Both the position numbers and the translations under genes were made by a program. The notes beneath the pieces are model-generated. The model was not told the DNA's origin, did no database searches, and worked only from the letters and a program-made list of their open reading frames with translations. From WLJO01 sp945889085 (GTDB lineage: Bacteria; Actinomycetota; Acidimicrobiia; Acidimicrobiales; Ilumatobacteraceae), in the NCBI GenBank assembly GCA_945889085.1, contig CAMDBM010000009.1:1-64000 (forward strand): a DNA stretch of 64,000 bases. Direction: 5' to 3'. Shown here piece by piece: positions 1-8,028 of this stretch; within the stretch, counting starts at the first letter, position 1; each line of letters starts with the position of its first letter.

Positions 1-765
1 CCGGTGGGAAACCGCCGCGCCCGCTCCATCACGGTCCGGCAACTGCTTCAGCACACGTCCGGCCTCGACCGCATGTGGAACACGTTCTTCAAGGACCCCG
101 CCACGGACTGGCGCAACTCCGCACGTCTCACGCTCGCCTCCCGTCTGTACGCCGAACCGGGCACGCGGTACCGATACAGCAACGCGAACTTTGTGGTACT
201 CGGCGCCCTCGTCGAGCGGGTGACGGGTGGCCGACTCGCCACCCTGATCAACAATCGGGTGCTCGCCCCGCTCGGCATTGCGCCCTCGGCGATGATCCGC
301 ACAAAGGTCACCGACTCGACCGGTCCTTCCTACGTGGTTACGCCGGGTCGCACGTACCTCGAGGCGCTCGGCCCGGCCGGTTCGTGGACCCTCTCACCCA
401 GCGAGGTTGCACTCGTGCTCGAGGCACTCAACCCGAATGCACCCTCGTCGTTGCTCTCACGTTCATCCCGACTTGCGATGCAGCCCCCATGCGTGGGCGA
501 CCCGCGGCCGGTGGGGCAGACCGACAAGGAGCGTTACGGGCTCGGACTGCTGTCGATCGACGACCTCTGGGGGCACACCGGCACTATCGAGGGCGCACGC
601 GCCGCCGCGTTCGTGCTGCCCAACGGGTACGTCATCGTGCTGCTGGCGGCCACCGAGGCAGTGCGGTACGGCGAGCGACTCCTGCGCGTCTTCAGCGACG
701 AGATCGCTGCGCTGCGGGCGCTACCCGGCGGCACCGAGGACGTTCCGGTCTGTCTCGCTGCCTGA
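1..765 (+). CDS. Serine hydrolase of the beta-lactamase/class C family (5' end cut off)
   Basis: Partial gene whose reading frame is open to the left edge. The visible part covers the segment after the catalytic SxxK serine: the family phrase LLQHTSGL near the start, then YRYSN, which provides the Tyr-x-Asn catalytic triad element. A late WGHTG segment stands in for the K-T/H-x-G box. The SxxK motif itself must lie upstream of the window, so the GTG at position 4 is not the true start. Members are periplasmic or lipid-anchored penicillin-binding-protein-like esterases or peptidases, and the substrate cannot be told. It ends 7 bp before the convergent VOC gene. Family assignment is firm, function is not. 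Confidence 0.85.
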   Translation, partial: PVGNRRARSITVRQLLQHTSGLDRMWNTFFKDPATDWRNSARLTLASRLYAEPGTRYRYSNANFVVLGALVERVTGGRLATLINNRVLAPLGIAPSAMIRTKVTDSTGPSYVVTPGRTYLEALGPAGSWTLSPSEVALVLEALNPNAPSSLLSRSSRLAMQPPCVGDPRPVGQTDKERYGLGLLSIDDLWGHTGTIEGARAAAFVLPNGYVIVLLAATEAVRYGERLLRVFSDEIAALRALPGGTEDVPVCLAA

Positions 766-772
766 GCGGGGC

Positions 773-1417
773 TCAGGCGCTCATCAGGGCAACGGGGATC
801 CCGAGACCGAGTTCGGCCCGCACCGTGGCGATGAACCGTCCGGGCTGCACGGCGGCCTTCGGCGGACCCATCACCTCGGGCCCCAGCGAGGCACACACCG
901 CGTCGAGGTTCCCCACCGTGATCACGAGTCCCCACCACTTGGCGGCAGGGTGCTGCACCTGGGGTGACTGCACGACCTCCAGGATCACCTCGCCGAGCCG
1001 GAAGAACCCTTGGCGCACGGGCGGGGCCTCGCGAATCCGCTTGAGGGGTGCGCCGGTCACTGCAGTGACGGCGTCGCAGGTGCGCTCTAGGTCGGGGGTC
1101 ATGAGCACCACGTGATCGATGACGCGAGCGTCGATGCGACTGGATGCCACCAGATCTGTCGGTTCGCAGTGGTGGATCGGCGCGCCGTGCATCATCGAGG
1201 GCTTGGGGCCGTGATCGTGGTCGCAGGCACCCTCGTTGTGATCGTGCTCGTCCAGACCGGCGATACCGACAGACTGGATGCCCGGGTTCAGGAACGGGAT
1301 AACGCGGAGCCGAACGGTTCCGATGACTGCGCAGTTGTCGACGAACTCAAGTCCCAAACGCTGCCATGGTTCGGTCGTGCCACCGACGACCAGTTCCGCA
1401 ATGCGGGCGTTGGGCAT
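773..1417 (-). CDS. VOC (glyoxalase/bleomycin-resistance fold) protein
   Basis: 214 aa. The segment from about residue 95 (ARVIDHVVLMTPDLERTCDA) is a typical vicinal-oxygen-chelate beta-alpha-beta start, and two such halves can be traced. A linker around residues 55-90 is unusually rich in His and Asp (DEHDHN, CDHDHG, HGAPIHH) and could bind metal. It lies 24 bp downstream of the bL37 gene on the same strand, so the two are probably co-transcribed. VOC proteins cover dioxygenases, isomerases and binding proteins, and the reaction is not predictable here. Confidence 0.75.
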   Translation of the reverse strand: MPNARIAELVVGGTTEPWQRLGLEFVDNCAVIGTVRLRVIPFLNPGIQSVGIAGLDEHDHNEGACDHDHGPKPSMMHGAPIHHCEPTDLVASSRIDARVIDHVVLMTPDLERTCDAVTAVTGAPLKRIREAPPVRQGFFRLGEVILEVVQSPQVQHPAAKWWGLVITVGNLDAVCASLGPEVMGPPKAAVQPGRFIATVRAELGLGIPVALMSA

Positions 1418-1441
1418 TGCCTATTGCTGGGTTGGTACGGC

Positions 1442-1528
1442 TCAGCCGCGACCCATGTTGGGGCGCTTGCCGTGGTTCGCCTTTGAGCGACGCAGCTTGG
1501 CCTTGCGCTTCTTGGTCTTCTTCGACAT
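1442..1528 (-). CDS. Large-subunit ribosomal protein bL37 (28 aa)
   Basis: A 28-codon gene reading MSKKTKKRKAKLRRSKANHG and ending KRPNMGRG. Half the residues are Lys or Arg. The ANHGKRPN signature is that of the tiny actinobacterial ribosomal protein bL37, known from mycobacterial 50S structures. On the minus strand a -10-like TAGGCT lies 9 nt before the ATG. It is the first gene of a likely two-gene unit with the VOC protein. It is so short that automated annotation often misses it. The match is by motif recall, not by search. Confidence 0.8.
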   Translation of the reverse strand: MSKKTKKRKAKLRRSKANHGKRPNMGRG

Positions 1529-1656
1529 AGGTCTGAGAGCCTACTCGCCGGGTGGCAGGGTTCCACCCGCCTCCCACAGCGCATCCGGCCCGCACCGCTG
1601 GGGGGTGCGCGGCCAGACCACCCGGTGCGGCCAGCAGTTAGCCTCAAGACTTCGCT

Positions 1657-2745
1657 ATGGAACGCTTCGGACTCGTCGGACTGCCTAATGCAGGCAAGTC
1701 ATCGCTCTACAACGCCCTCACGGGTGGCGGGGCCCTCGCTGCTCCCTACGCCTTTGCCACCAAGGACCCCAACATCGGGGTTGCCAAGGTGCCCGACGAG
1801 CGGCTCGACCGTCTCGCTGTCATGTCGAAGAGCAAGAACGTCGTGCACGCCTCGGTGCAGGTGGTGGACATCGGCGGCCTCGTGGAGGGTGCCAGCAAGG
1901 GTGAAGGCCTCGGCAACAAGTTCCTCGCGAACATCCGCGAGGTTGAGGCCATCGTGTTCGTGCTGCGCGCGTTCGAAGACGACGACGTGCCCGGTCCGTC
2001 GGATCCGCTTGAACACCTCCGCGTCGTGGAGCTTGAGCTCGCACTCGCGGATCTCGAGACCGTCGAGACTCGCCTCCCCCGCCTGCAGAAGGCGATGAAG
2101 AACGACAAGACACTCGTCGACGAGGTGGAGGCGCTCACCATTGCGCTCGCCGCACTCTCCGATGGCCGCCCGCTCTACCGCGCCGGGCTGAAGCGCGACG
2201 TGCGTGACGCGCTCGCTCCGCACTTCCTGCTCACCAACCGTCCGGTTCTGGCTGTGGTGAACGTGGGCGAGGGCGAGCTCGACACGATCCCCGAGAAGGA
2301 AGCGCTAGTTCGTGCCGAGTTCTCCGATGCTGGCGAGCACGTCGAGGTGATCGGCATGTGCGTGCAGCTAGAGGCCGAAGCGGCGTCCATCTCGGATCCG
2401 ACCGAGCGGGCCGAGATGCTCGACGGTTTCGGGCTCGGCGAGGGTGCGTTGTTCCGCATGGTGCGTAGCGCGTATCACCTGCTCGGTCTTCGCACGTACT
2501 TCACCACGGGCGAGAAGGAAAGCCGCGCCTGGACATTCCACGCCGGTTCCAGCGCACCGGAATGCGCCGGCCGCATTCACACCGATTTCCAGCGCGGCTT
2601 CATCAAGGCCGAGGTCATCCACTGGGACGACCTGCTCGAGATCAGTTCGTGGACCAAGGCCAAAGATGTCGGCAAGATCCGTATCGAGGGCAAGGAGTAC
2701 CACCCGCTCGACGGGGACGTGATGGAGTTCCGCTTCAACGTCTGA
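1657..2745 (+). CDS. ychF: Ribosome-associated P-loop ATPase YchF (OLA1 family)
   Basis: 362 aa, the normal YchF length. P-loop GLPNAGKSS sits at residues 8-16, and the switch region DIGGLVEGASKGEGLGN lies near residue 70. The NKxD box is replaced by NVGEGE (near residue 202), the change that lets this Obg-family member prefer ATP over GTP. A TGS domain closes the protein (DFQRGFIKAEVIHWDDLLE onward). YchF binds ribosomes and tunes translation and oxidative stress responses. It is a stand-alone gene in a housekeeping context. Confidence 0.96.
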   Translation: MERFGLVGLPNAGKSSLYNALTGGGALAAPYAFATKDPNIGVAKVPDERLDRLAVMSKSKNVVHASVQVVDIGGLVEGASKGEGLGNKFLANIREVEAIVFVLRAFEDDDVPGPSDPLEHLRVVELELALADLETVETRLPRLQKAMKNDKTLVDEVEALTIALAALSDGRPLYRAGLKRDVRDALAPHFLLTNRPVLAVVNVGEGELDTIPEKEALVRAEFSDAGEHVEVIGMCVQLEAEAASISDPTERAEMLDGFGLGEGALFRMVRSAYHLLGLRTYFTTGEKESRAWTFHAGSSAPECAGRIHTDFQRGFIKAEVIHWDDLLEISSWTKAKDVGKIRIEGKEYHPLDGDVMEFRFNV

Positions 2746-2773
2746 GGTCGCGAGTTCCAACCGTGTAGTATTC

Positions 2774-3580
2774 GTGGAAATTTCTGCAGGGCTGGAGCAC
2801 ATAGGAACCGACCGTAAGACATCACGCAAACGCTGGTACATCGTTCTCGGTGTGGCCGGAGCACTCGCTATCGGAGGCGGCGTCTGGGCACTCGTAGCCG
2901 GACTGAGCTCCAGCGGCAACCGCGAAGGCGCATCCTGCACCGGAACCTGCGGCAGAAGATCTACCGCGACCTACGGCTCAACGATCTACGTCTACAACAA
3001 CGGCCCCTACGCACTCAGGGTCACCGACGTACAAAACGGCGTACCCGCACAAATCATCCCCAGCTGCGCCACCGACACCTACTGGCCTAAAGACCCCACG
3101 GTGACGTGGACGAAACCCACGACCGGATATTGGCCGACGGGGGATGAACTCACCAACAAGTTCACCACCTACTTGCAGGCCGATATCTCGACGTGCAAAA
3201 TTGCTTTTCCCGGCAAGGTCAAGGGCCGAACCACCGACGTTGACCTCCTCATCGAGACATGCGTCCCGCGATTCCAAGATTTGGATCCTGGACCCGACCT
3301 GCTCTCGGGCGGGTTTGGTTGTCTCGGCGACCGCGGCCTGAAGTTCCCCCAGGATTTCGAGCTGAGAGCGGATCACGTTAAGGCTAGATCCAGCGCCCTC
3401 GGTGTACACGCAATCTGGTCTGATACACAAACCATCGCAGACAACTACGGGGGCAAAACCGAGATGTGGGACCTCGGTGTAGAAGACGAGTTGACCGTAG
3501 ACGTCGTTGCGTCTCCCCACGCCCGACTCGACCCGAACAACCCGTACGTCTACACACTCCAGAACTTCCGGTGGACCTAA
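2774..3580 (+). CDS. Hypothetical secreted or membrane-anchored protein
   Basis: 268 aa with a GTG start; no clear ribosome binding site is visible, so the start is uncertain. A basic stretch (RKTSRKRWY) is followed by one hydrophobic segment at about residues 21-44, giving an N-in signal anchor with the rest outside. The outer part holds a CTGTC pair and four further cysteines (about residues 97, 138, 161 and 180), suggesting disulphides, and many Thr, Asp and Tyr residues. I recognise no family. Codon use is less GC-biased than in ychF and in the RDD gene. A hairpin directly after the stop suggests it is a single-gene unit. Confidence 0.6.
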   Translation: MEISAGLEHIGTDRKTSRKRWYIVLGVAGALAIGGGVWALVAGLSSSGNREGASCTGTCGRRSTATYGSTIYVYNNGPYALRVTDVQNGVPAQIIPSCATDTYWPKDPTVTWTKPTTGYWPTGDELTNKFTTYLQADISTCKIAFPGKVKGRTTDVDLLIETCVPRFQDLDPGPDLLSGGFGCLGDRGLKFPQDFELRADHVKARSSALGVHAIWSDTQTIADNYGGKTEMWDLGVEDELTVDVVASPHARLDPNNPYVYTLQNFRWT

Positions 3581-3582
3581 TA

Positions 3583-3603
3583 CGTCTGATTTGGCATCAG
3601 ACG
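3583..3603 (+). terminator. Hairpin after the hypothetical gene
   Basis: Perfect 8-bp inverted repeat, CGTCTGAT and ATCAGACG with a 5-nt loop, starting 3 bp after the TAA. There is no T-run behind it, so it may end transcription poorly or only protect the 3' end. Confidence 0.5.
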
Positions 3604-3710
3604 CACACCGCCGCGATGACCCAGAGGGGGAGATTCAAGGCCTCCTCGTGAACGTCTGAGCGCGCCGATGGCGCAGTGTTACGGTCGGCACAGACGACAA
3701 GGAGCCCACG

Positions 3711-4481
3711 ATGTCGACACCGCCCGGCTGGTACCCCGATCCGAGTTCCCCCTCGCAACTGCGATGGTGGGACGGTTCAGCGTGGTCTGAGCAGACATCG
3801 CCACGGCCCGAGACAGCGCCGACGGGATCGCCATGGCCACAGCCGGGTGCACCGTCGGGCACACCGCCTGTTCCCAGTTCCGGTACCGGTGTCGGTGCCG
3901 GCACCCGTACGGTTCCGCCGCCACCCCCACCTGTTCCGTCGCTGTACCCGGCAGCGCAGACGTCCGGCAGCAGGTCGTTGGCGGTCGACTGGTCGAACAA
4001 GCCGTCCTACTTCAAGCGGTTCCTCGCATCGTTCCTCGACTCGCTGTTCTCTGGTTGGCCCGCCCTTGTTGGCCTCGTCATCACGTTTGCGGTCGTGGCC
4101 GCTAACGACGTGAGCACCGACCCCAACGTCATCGACGCGCAACTGAGTGGCGGCCCGTTCCTGGCCATCGTGCTCTCGCTGCTCATCGGCTGCACCCTGT
4201 CGTTCGTGCTGTTCGTGTGGAACCAGTTCATACGCCAGGGCCGCACCGGTCAGACCATCGGCAAGAAGTCACTCGGGCTCGCGCTCGTCAACACCAGTGA
4301 CGGCACACCCTGCAGCGGATGGCGTTCCCTCGCCCGGATTGTCATCGTCTCCGCAATCGGCAGCGCCACCTTTGGCATCTTCCGTCTCGTGGACGCGTTG
4401 TGGCCGCTCTGGGATGCCCGTGGTCAGCGCGTCGTGGACAAGATGCTCGACACGGTCGTCGTCCGCGTCGTCCAGCAGTAG
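3711..4481 (+). CDS. DUF2510-RDD family membrane protein
   Basis: 256 aa. The N-terminus (PPGWYPDP, then RWWDGSAWSEQT) is the DUF2510 tryptophan-rich motif common in actinobacterial membrane proteins. A Pro/Gly/Thr-rich linker runs from about residue 32 to 85. The RDD domain follows (KRFLASFLDSLF, two hydrophobic helices, then QTIGKKSLGLALVN), giving three or four membrane spans in all. AAGGAG lies about 8 nt before the ATG. RDD proteins are implicated in ion exchange or membrane stress, but no specific role is visible. Confidence 0.85.
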   Translation: MSTPPGWYPDPSSPSQLRWWDGSAWSEQTSPRPETAPTGSPWPQPGAPSGTPPVPSSGTGVGAGTRTVPPPPPPVPSLYPAAQTSGSRSLAVDWSNKPSYFKRFLASFLDSLFSGWPALVGLVITFAVVAANDVSTDPNVIDAQLSGGPFLAIVLSLLIGCTLSFVLFVWNQFIRQGRTGQTIGKKSLGLALVNTSDGTPCSGWRSLARIVIVSAIGSATFGIFRLVDALWPLWDARGQRVVDKMLDTVVVRVVQQ

Positions 4482-4523
4482 CAACGTCGAACACTGACCA
4501 CCGGCGCGAAGGACCCAGCGCAC

Positions 4524-4529
4524 TACGGT
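4524..4529 (+). promoter_or_regulatory. -10 element for the MFS gene
   Basis: TACGGT followed by 6 nt and the GTG at 4536. The spacing implies a leaderless transcript and supports 4536 over the ATG at 4542. Confidence 0.5.
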
Positions 4530-4535
4530 TGATGC

Positions 4536-5918
4536 GTGGCGATGACGCGAGGGAACAAGGTGCTCATGTGCACCTCGATCGGCGTCGCGCTCTCCGCCGT
4601 CGACACCACCATCGTCAACGTTGCTCGCGACACGATCGCGAAGGAATTGAACGGAAGCGACGGCACGGTGTCGTGGGTGCTGTCGGGATACAGCATCGTG
4701 TTCGCGGCTGTGCTGCTCACCTCCGGACGCCTCGCAGACCGCTACGGCCGCAAACGCATGTACATGACCGGGCTGACGATCTTCATCCTGTCGTCAGCCG
4801 CCTGCGGGTTCGCGTGGAACCTCAACATCCTCATCGCCGGCCGCGCAACGCAAGCGGTGGGCGCAGCGCTGCTCACGCCCGCAGCCCTCGCCCTCGTGCT
4901 CCCCGAGTTTCCCATGGAGAAGCGGTCGTCCGCTCTCGCTGTGTGGGGGATGGTCGCCTCGAGCTCGGCCGCACTCGGCCCACCGCTCGGGAGCGTGATG
5001 ATCGACGCGTGGGGCTGGCGCTACGCGTTTTTCATCAACATCCCCATGGGCATCGCCGGCTGGATCATGGGCAAGAGGCTGCTGCACGAGCACCGTGACG
5101 AGAACGCCCAGGGGCTTCCCGACATCGTGAGCATCGTGTGCGGGGTGGGTGCGGTTGGCGTGATCGCCCTCGCGTTCACCGAGAGCAACAAGTGGGGCTT
5201 CATCGGCCCGAAGGCGCTCACCGCGTACGCCATTGCTGCCGTTCTCATCCCCGTGTTCGTCTGGCGCTGCAACAAGGCTCGTCTGCCGGTGCTCGACCTC
5301 ACGCTCCTGCGATCACGCTCGTTCAGCTCGGCAAACGTTGCCGGTGTGCTGTTCTCCATCCCGTTCTACGGCTCCCTGGTCGCCGACCTGTCGTTCCTCC
5401 AGAGACAGTGGAACTACTCGGTGCTCGGTGCCGGCGTTGCAGCGACCATCTCGCCGATCTTTTCGTTCATCGTCAGCAGGCCCACCGGACGGCTCTGCGA
5501 CCAGTTCGGCCACCGCAAGGTGGTGGTTCCCGGTGCGCTCATCCTGGCCCTGTCGGTGTTCCTGCGCGCTGCGTTCATGACCTCCGACGCCGCGTACTGG
5601 ACACGCATGGCCGTGCCGATCGCGCTCACCGGGGCCGGCCTCGGCATCCTCATCCCGAGCATCCAGTCCGGGGCCGTGAAGTACCTTGCGATGGACCGCC
5701 TCGCGATGGGATCGGCGTTCTATACGACCGTCCGCCAGCTCGGCGCAGCGCTCGGCGTTGCGCTCACCGTTGCCATGCTGCAGCGTGTCGGCCATTCCAC
5801 GATGTCGAACTTCCGGGCCGCATGGACCCTGCACGGCATCGTGGCGGTGTGCGTGGCGATCGTGATGATCATCGGTTTCCGACCGCCCGCTGCCAATAGC
5901 CCGACCAAGGCCGGCTAA
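4536..5918 (+). CDS. MFS drug/metabolite exporter, DHA2 (EmrB/QacA) type
   Basis: 460 aa with about 14 hydrophobic helices. The motif C-like region and the loop 2-3 motif A (GRLADRYGRKRMYMTG, residues about 65-80) mark a major facilitator antiporter, and the first helix has the DHA2-type DTTIVNVA. It acts in the inner membrane, probably exporting hydrophobic compounds with proton exchange. It is monocistronic with a leaderless-type promoter. No regulator sits beside it. Confidence 0.88.
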   Translation: MAMTRGNKVLMCTSIGVALSAVDTTIVNVARDTIAKELNGSDGTVSWVLSGYSIVFAAVLLTSGRLADRYGRKRMYMTGLTIFILSSAACGFAWNLNILIAGRATQAVGAALLTPAALALVLPEFPMEKRSSALAVWGMVASSSAALGPPLGSVMIDAWGWRYAFFINIPMGIAGWIMGKRLLHEHRDENAQGLPDIVSIVCGVGAVGVIALAFTESNKWGFIGPKALTAYAIAAVLIPVFVWRCNKARLPVLDLTLLRSRSFSSANVAGVLFSIPFYGSLVADLSFLQRQWNYSVLGAGVAATISPIFSFIVSRPTGRLCDQFGHRKVVVPGALILALSVFLRAAFMTSDAAYWTRMAVPIALTGAGLGILIPSIQSGAVKYLAMDRLAMGSAFYTTVRQLGAALGVALTVAMLQRVGHSTMSNFRAAWTLHGIVAVCVAIVMIIGFRPPAANSPTKAG

Positions 5919-5959
5919 CGACCAACCCGTCGTTGACCCCGGCATGCCGGCGTTCGGGG

Positions 5960-5965
5960 CATACT
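5960..5965 (+). promoter_or_regulatory. -10 element for the LLM oxidoreductase
   Basis: CATACT, then 6 nt, then ATG at 5972. This decides the start in favour of 5972 over the upstream in-frame codon at 5933. Confidence 0.5.
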
Positions 5966-5971
5966 GGCGAC

Positions 5972-7048
5972 ATGCACGCAACCCACGGGAATGGCCTCGA
6001 GCGCAACGGCACTGTGGCGCTATCCGTGCTCGATCTCTGCCCGGTCTCCGAGGGCTCCAACCCCGCCGAGGCCCTCGCGAACTCGCTCGATCTCGCCCCG
6101 CGCATCGAACAACTCGGGTACCGCCGACACTGGGTTGCCGAGCACCACAACATGCCCGGCATTGCAAGCTCCGCTCCCGCAGTACTGCTCGCTCACCTCG
6201 CGCAGGTCACGACCACCATCAGGGTCGGTTCGGGCGGAGTGATGCTGCCGAACCATGCGCCGCTCGCCGTGGCCGAGCAGTTCGGCATGCTCGAGGCGTT
6301 GCACCCCGGCCGGGTGGACCTCGGTCTGGGCAGGGCGCCGGGAACCGACGGCGTCACTGCTGCTGCGCTGCGCCGCGGGCACCGGCCGACATCCGAGGAC
6401 GACTTCCCCGACCAACTCGCGCAGTTGCTCGGTTTCTTCGGGCGGGGCTTCCCAGACAACCACCCGTTCCGCGCCATCACCGCCGTCCCCGCCCTCGGGT
6501 ACCAACCGATCATGTGGATGCTCGGCTCGAGCGACTACGGCGCGCAGGTGGCGGGCATGCTCGGCTGGCCGTACTCGTTCGCCCATCACTTCGCGGCCGA
6601 GGGAACCGATCATGCGCTTGCTGCATACCGCTCGGCGTTCCGGCCCTCCGAGACGCTCGACCAGCCGTACTCGATGATCGGCGTGTCAGTGGTGTGTGCA
6701 GACACTGACGATCGGGCGATGTACCTCGCCGGCTCCGGTCTGCTCGCCTTCGTGCGCCTGCGGTCGGGCCGCCCCGGCCTGTACCCCACACCGGAGCAAG
6801 CAGCCGATTACGACTACGCCCCGGGCGATCAGCGCATCATCGAGCACCGGCTCCAGAGCACGGTGATCGGCAGCCCGGGCACCGTGCGGCGCCAGCTTCA
6901 AGAGCTTGTGGACCGCACCGGCGTGGACGAACTGATGGTCATGACGATGATGCACTCGCACGCGGATCGCGTGCGCTCGTACGAACTGATGATGAGCGAA
7001 CTGCGCGCTCACCCACTCGAGCGCGCTGCCGCCGTCGGCGCCCGCTAG
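5972..7048 (+). CDS. LLM-class flavin-dependent oxidoreductase
   Basis: 358 aa TIM-barrel luciferase-like monooxygenase. Diagnostic stretches are LSVLDLCPV near the start, RHWVAEHHNMPGIASSAP (about residues 50-67), VRVGSGGVMLPNHAPL and VDLGLGRAPGTD. These fit the FMN-utilising luciferase-like group seen as MsnO8/CE1758-type proteins. It probably uses reduced flavin and O2 on an unknown substrate. There is an upstream in-frame GTG but the promoter geometry favours 5972. Monocistronic. Confidence 0.88.
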   Translation: MHATHGNGLERNGTVALSVLDLCPVSEGSNPAEALANSLDLAPRIEQLGYRRHWVAEHHNMPGIASSAPAVLLAHLAQVTTTIRVGSGGVMLPNHAPLAVAEQFGMLEALHPGRVDLGLGRAPGTDGVTAAALRRGHRPTSEDDFPDQLAQLLGFFGRGFPDNHPFRAITAVPALGYQPIMWMLGSSDYGAQVAGMLGWPYSFAHHFAAEGTDHALAAYRSAFRPSETLDQPYSMIGVSVVCADTDDRAMYLAGSGLLAFVRLRSGRPGLYPTPEQAADYDYAPGDQRIIEHRLQSTVIGSPGTVRRQLQELVDRTGVDELMVMTMMHSHADRVRSYELMMSELRAHPLERAAAVGAR

Positions 7049-7099
7049 ACCGCGTCCGCCCCGCTGCGGCGCGGCCCTCTGCGCCGAGCGACCGCCTGT

Positions 7100-7105
7100 T
7101 ACCCT
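7100..7105 (+). promoter_or_regulatory. -10 element for the isocitrate-lyase-type gene
   Basis: TACCCT, 7 nt, then GTG at 7113; leaderless geometry. Confidence 0.5.
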
Positions 7106-7112
7106 CGGCCGC

Positions 7113-7985
7113 GTGAGTGGATCGAGTCTCCGTAATCGTCTTGCCGCAGGCGAGTCCATCGTGATGCCCGGCGTGTGGGACGCGCTGAGCGCCCGCCTCG
7201 TGCACCAGGCTGGCTTCGGCACGGCCTTCGTGAGCGGCTACGCGGTGAGCGGCACGCTGCTCGGGGTGCCCGATATCGGCTACCTCACCCAGACCGAGAT
7301 GGCCGAGGTGGCGCGCCGCACGTGCGGAGCGAACCCGGGGCTCGACCTCGTGGTGGATGCAGACACCGGCTACGGCAACCCGCTCAACACCGTGCGCACC
7401 GTCGAGATGTGGCTGCAGGCGGGTGCTTCCGGCATCTTCCTCGAGGACCAGGTGTGGCCGAAGCGCTGCGGGCACATGGCCGGCAAGCAGGTGATCGAGC
7501 GCGCCGACTGGCTGGCAAAACTGCGGGCCGCAGTCCAGACCGCCGAGCGCCACGCCGGAGGGTTGCACGTCACGGCGCGCACCGATGCGCGAGCGGCCGT
7601 GTCGCTCGACGAGGCAATCGAGCGTGCGCGGATGGCGCGCGACACCGGCGTGGATGCCCTCTTCGTCGAGGCACCCGAGAGCATCGCCGAACTCGAGCAG
7701 ATCGCCACAGCGCTTCCGGGCATCACGCTCGTCGCAAACATGGTGGAGACGGGCAAAACCCCGTTGCTGAACCCGGCCGAGCTCGCGGAACTCGGCTTCC
7801 GGCTCATCGTGTCACCGCTGTCGCTGCTGTTCTCCGTGGTGAAGGCCGCCCAGGACTCCCTCGACATCCTGCGCTCCGAGGGAACGATGCGCGGGCACCT
7901 CGATCGCATGGTGGAGTTCACCGGATTCACCGACATCGTCGGGCTCGACAGGCACCTCGCCATCGAGCAGCAGTACCGCAACTGA
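7113..7985 (+). CDS. Isocitrate lyase/PEP mutase superfamily enzyme
   Basis: 290 aa, the size of 2-methylisocitrate lyase or oxaloacetate-decarboxylase-type members. The start has PGVWDALSARLVHQAGF. Metal-binding DADTGYG is near residue 87, and the catalytic-loop motif KRCGH (residues about 120-124) replaces KKCGH of isocitrate lyase. TARTDA follows at about 154. The enzyme cleaves or isomerises C-C or C-P bonds of small carboxylic acids with Mg. The exact substrate (methylisocitrate, dimethylmalate or other) cannot be fixed. No methylcitrate-cycle partners are in the window. Confidence 0.88.
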   Translation: MSGSSLRNRLAAGESIVMPGVWDALSARLVHQAGFGTAFVSGYAVSGTLLGVPDIGYLTQTEMAEVARRTCGANPGLDLVVDADTGYGNPLNTVRTVEMWLQAGASGIFLEDQVWPKRCGHMAGKQVIERADWLAKLRAAVQTAERHAGGLHVTARTDARAAVSLDEAIERARMARDTGVDALFVEAPESIAELEQIATALPGITLVANMVETGKTPLLNPAELAELGFRLIVSPLSLLFSVVKAAQDSLDILRSEGTMRGHLDRMVEFTGFTDIVGLDRHLAIEQQYRN

Positions 7986-8014
7986 CCCCCGGAGCGATCC
8001 GCCTGCCGACGGGC

Positions 8015-8020
8015 GATACT
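8015..8020 (+). promoter_or_regulatory. -10 element for the ABC-F gene
   Basis: GATACT, 8 nt, then GTG at 8029. Confidence 0.4.
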
Positions 8021-8028
8021 CGACAGCC

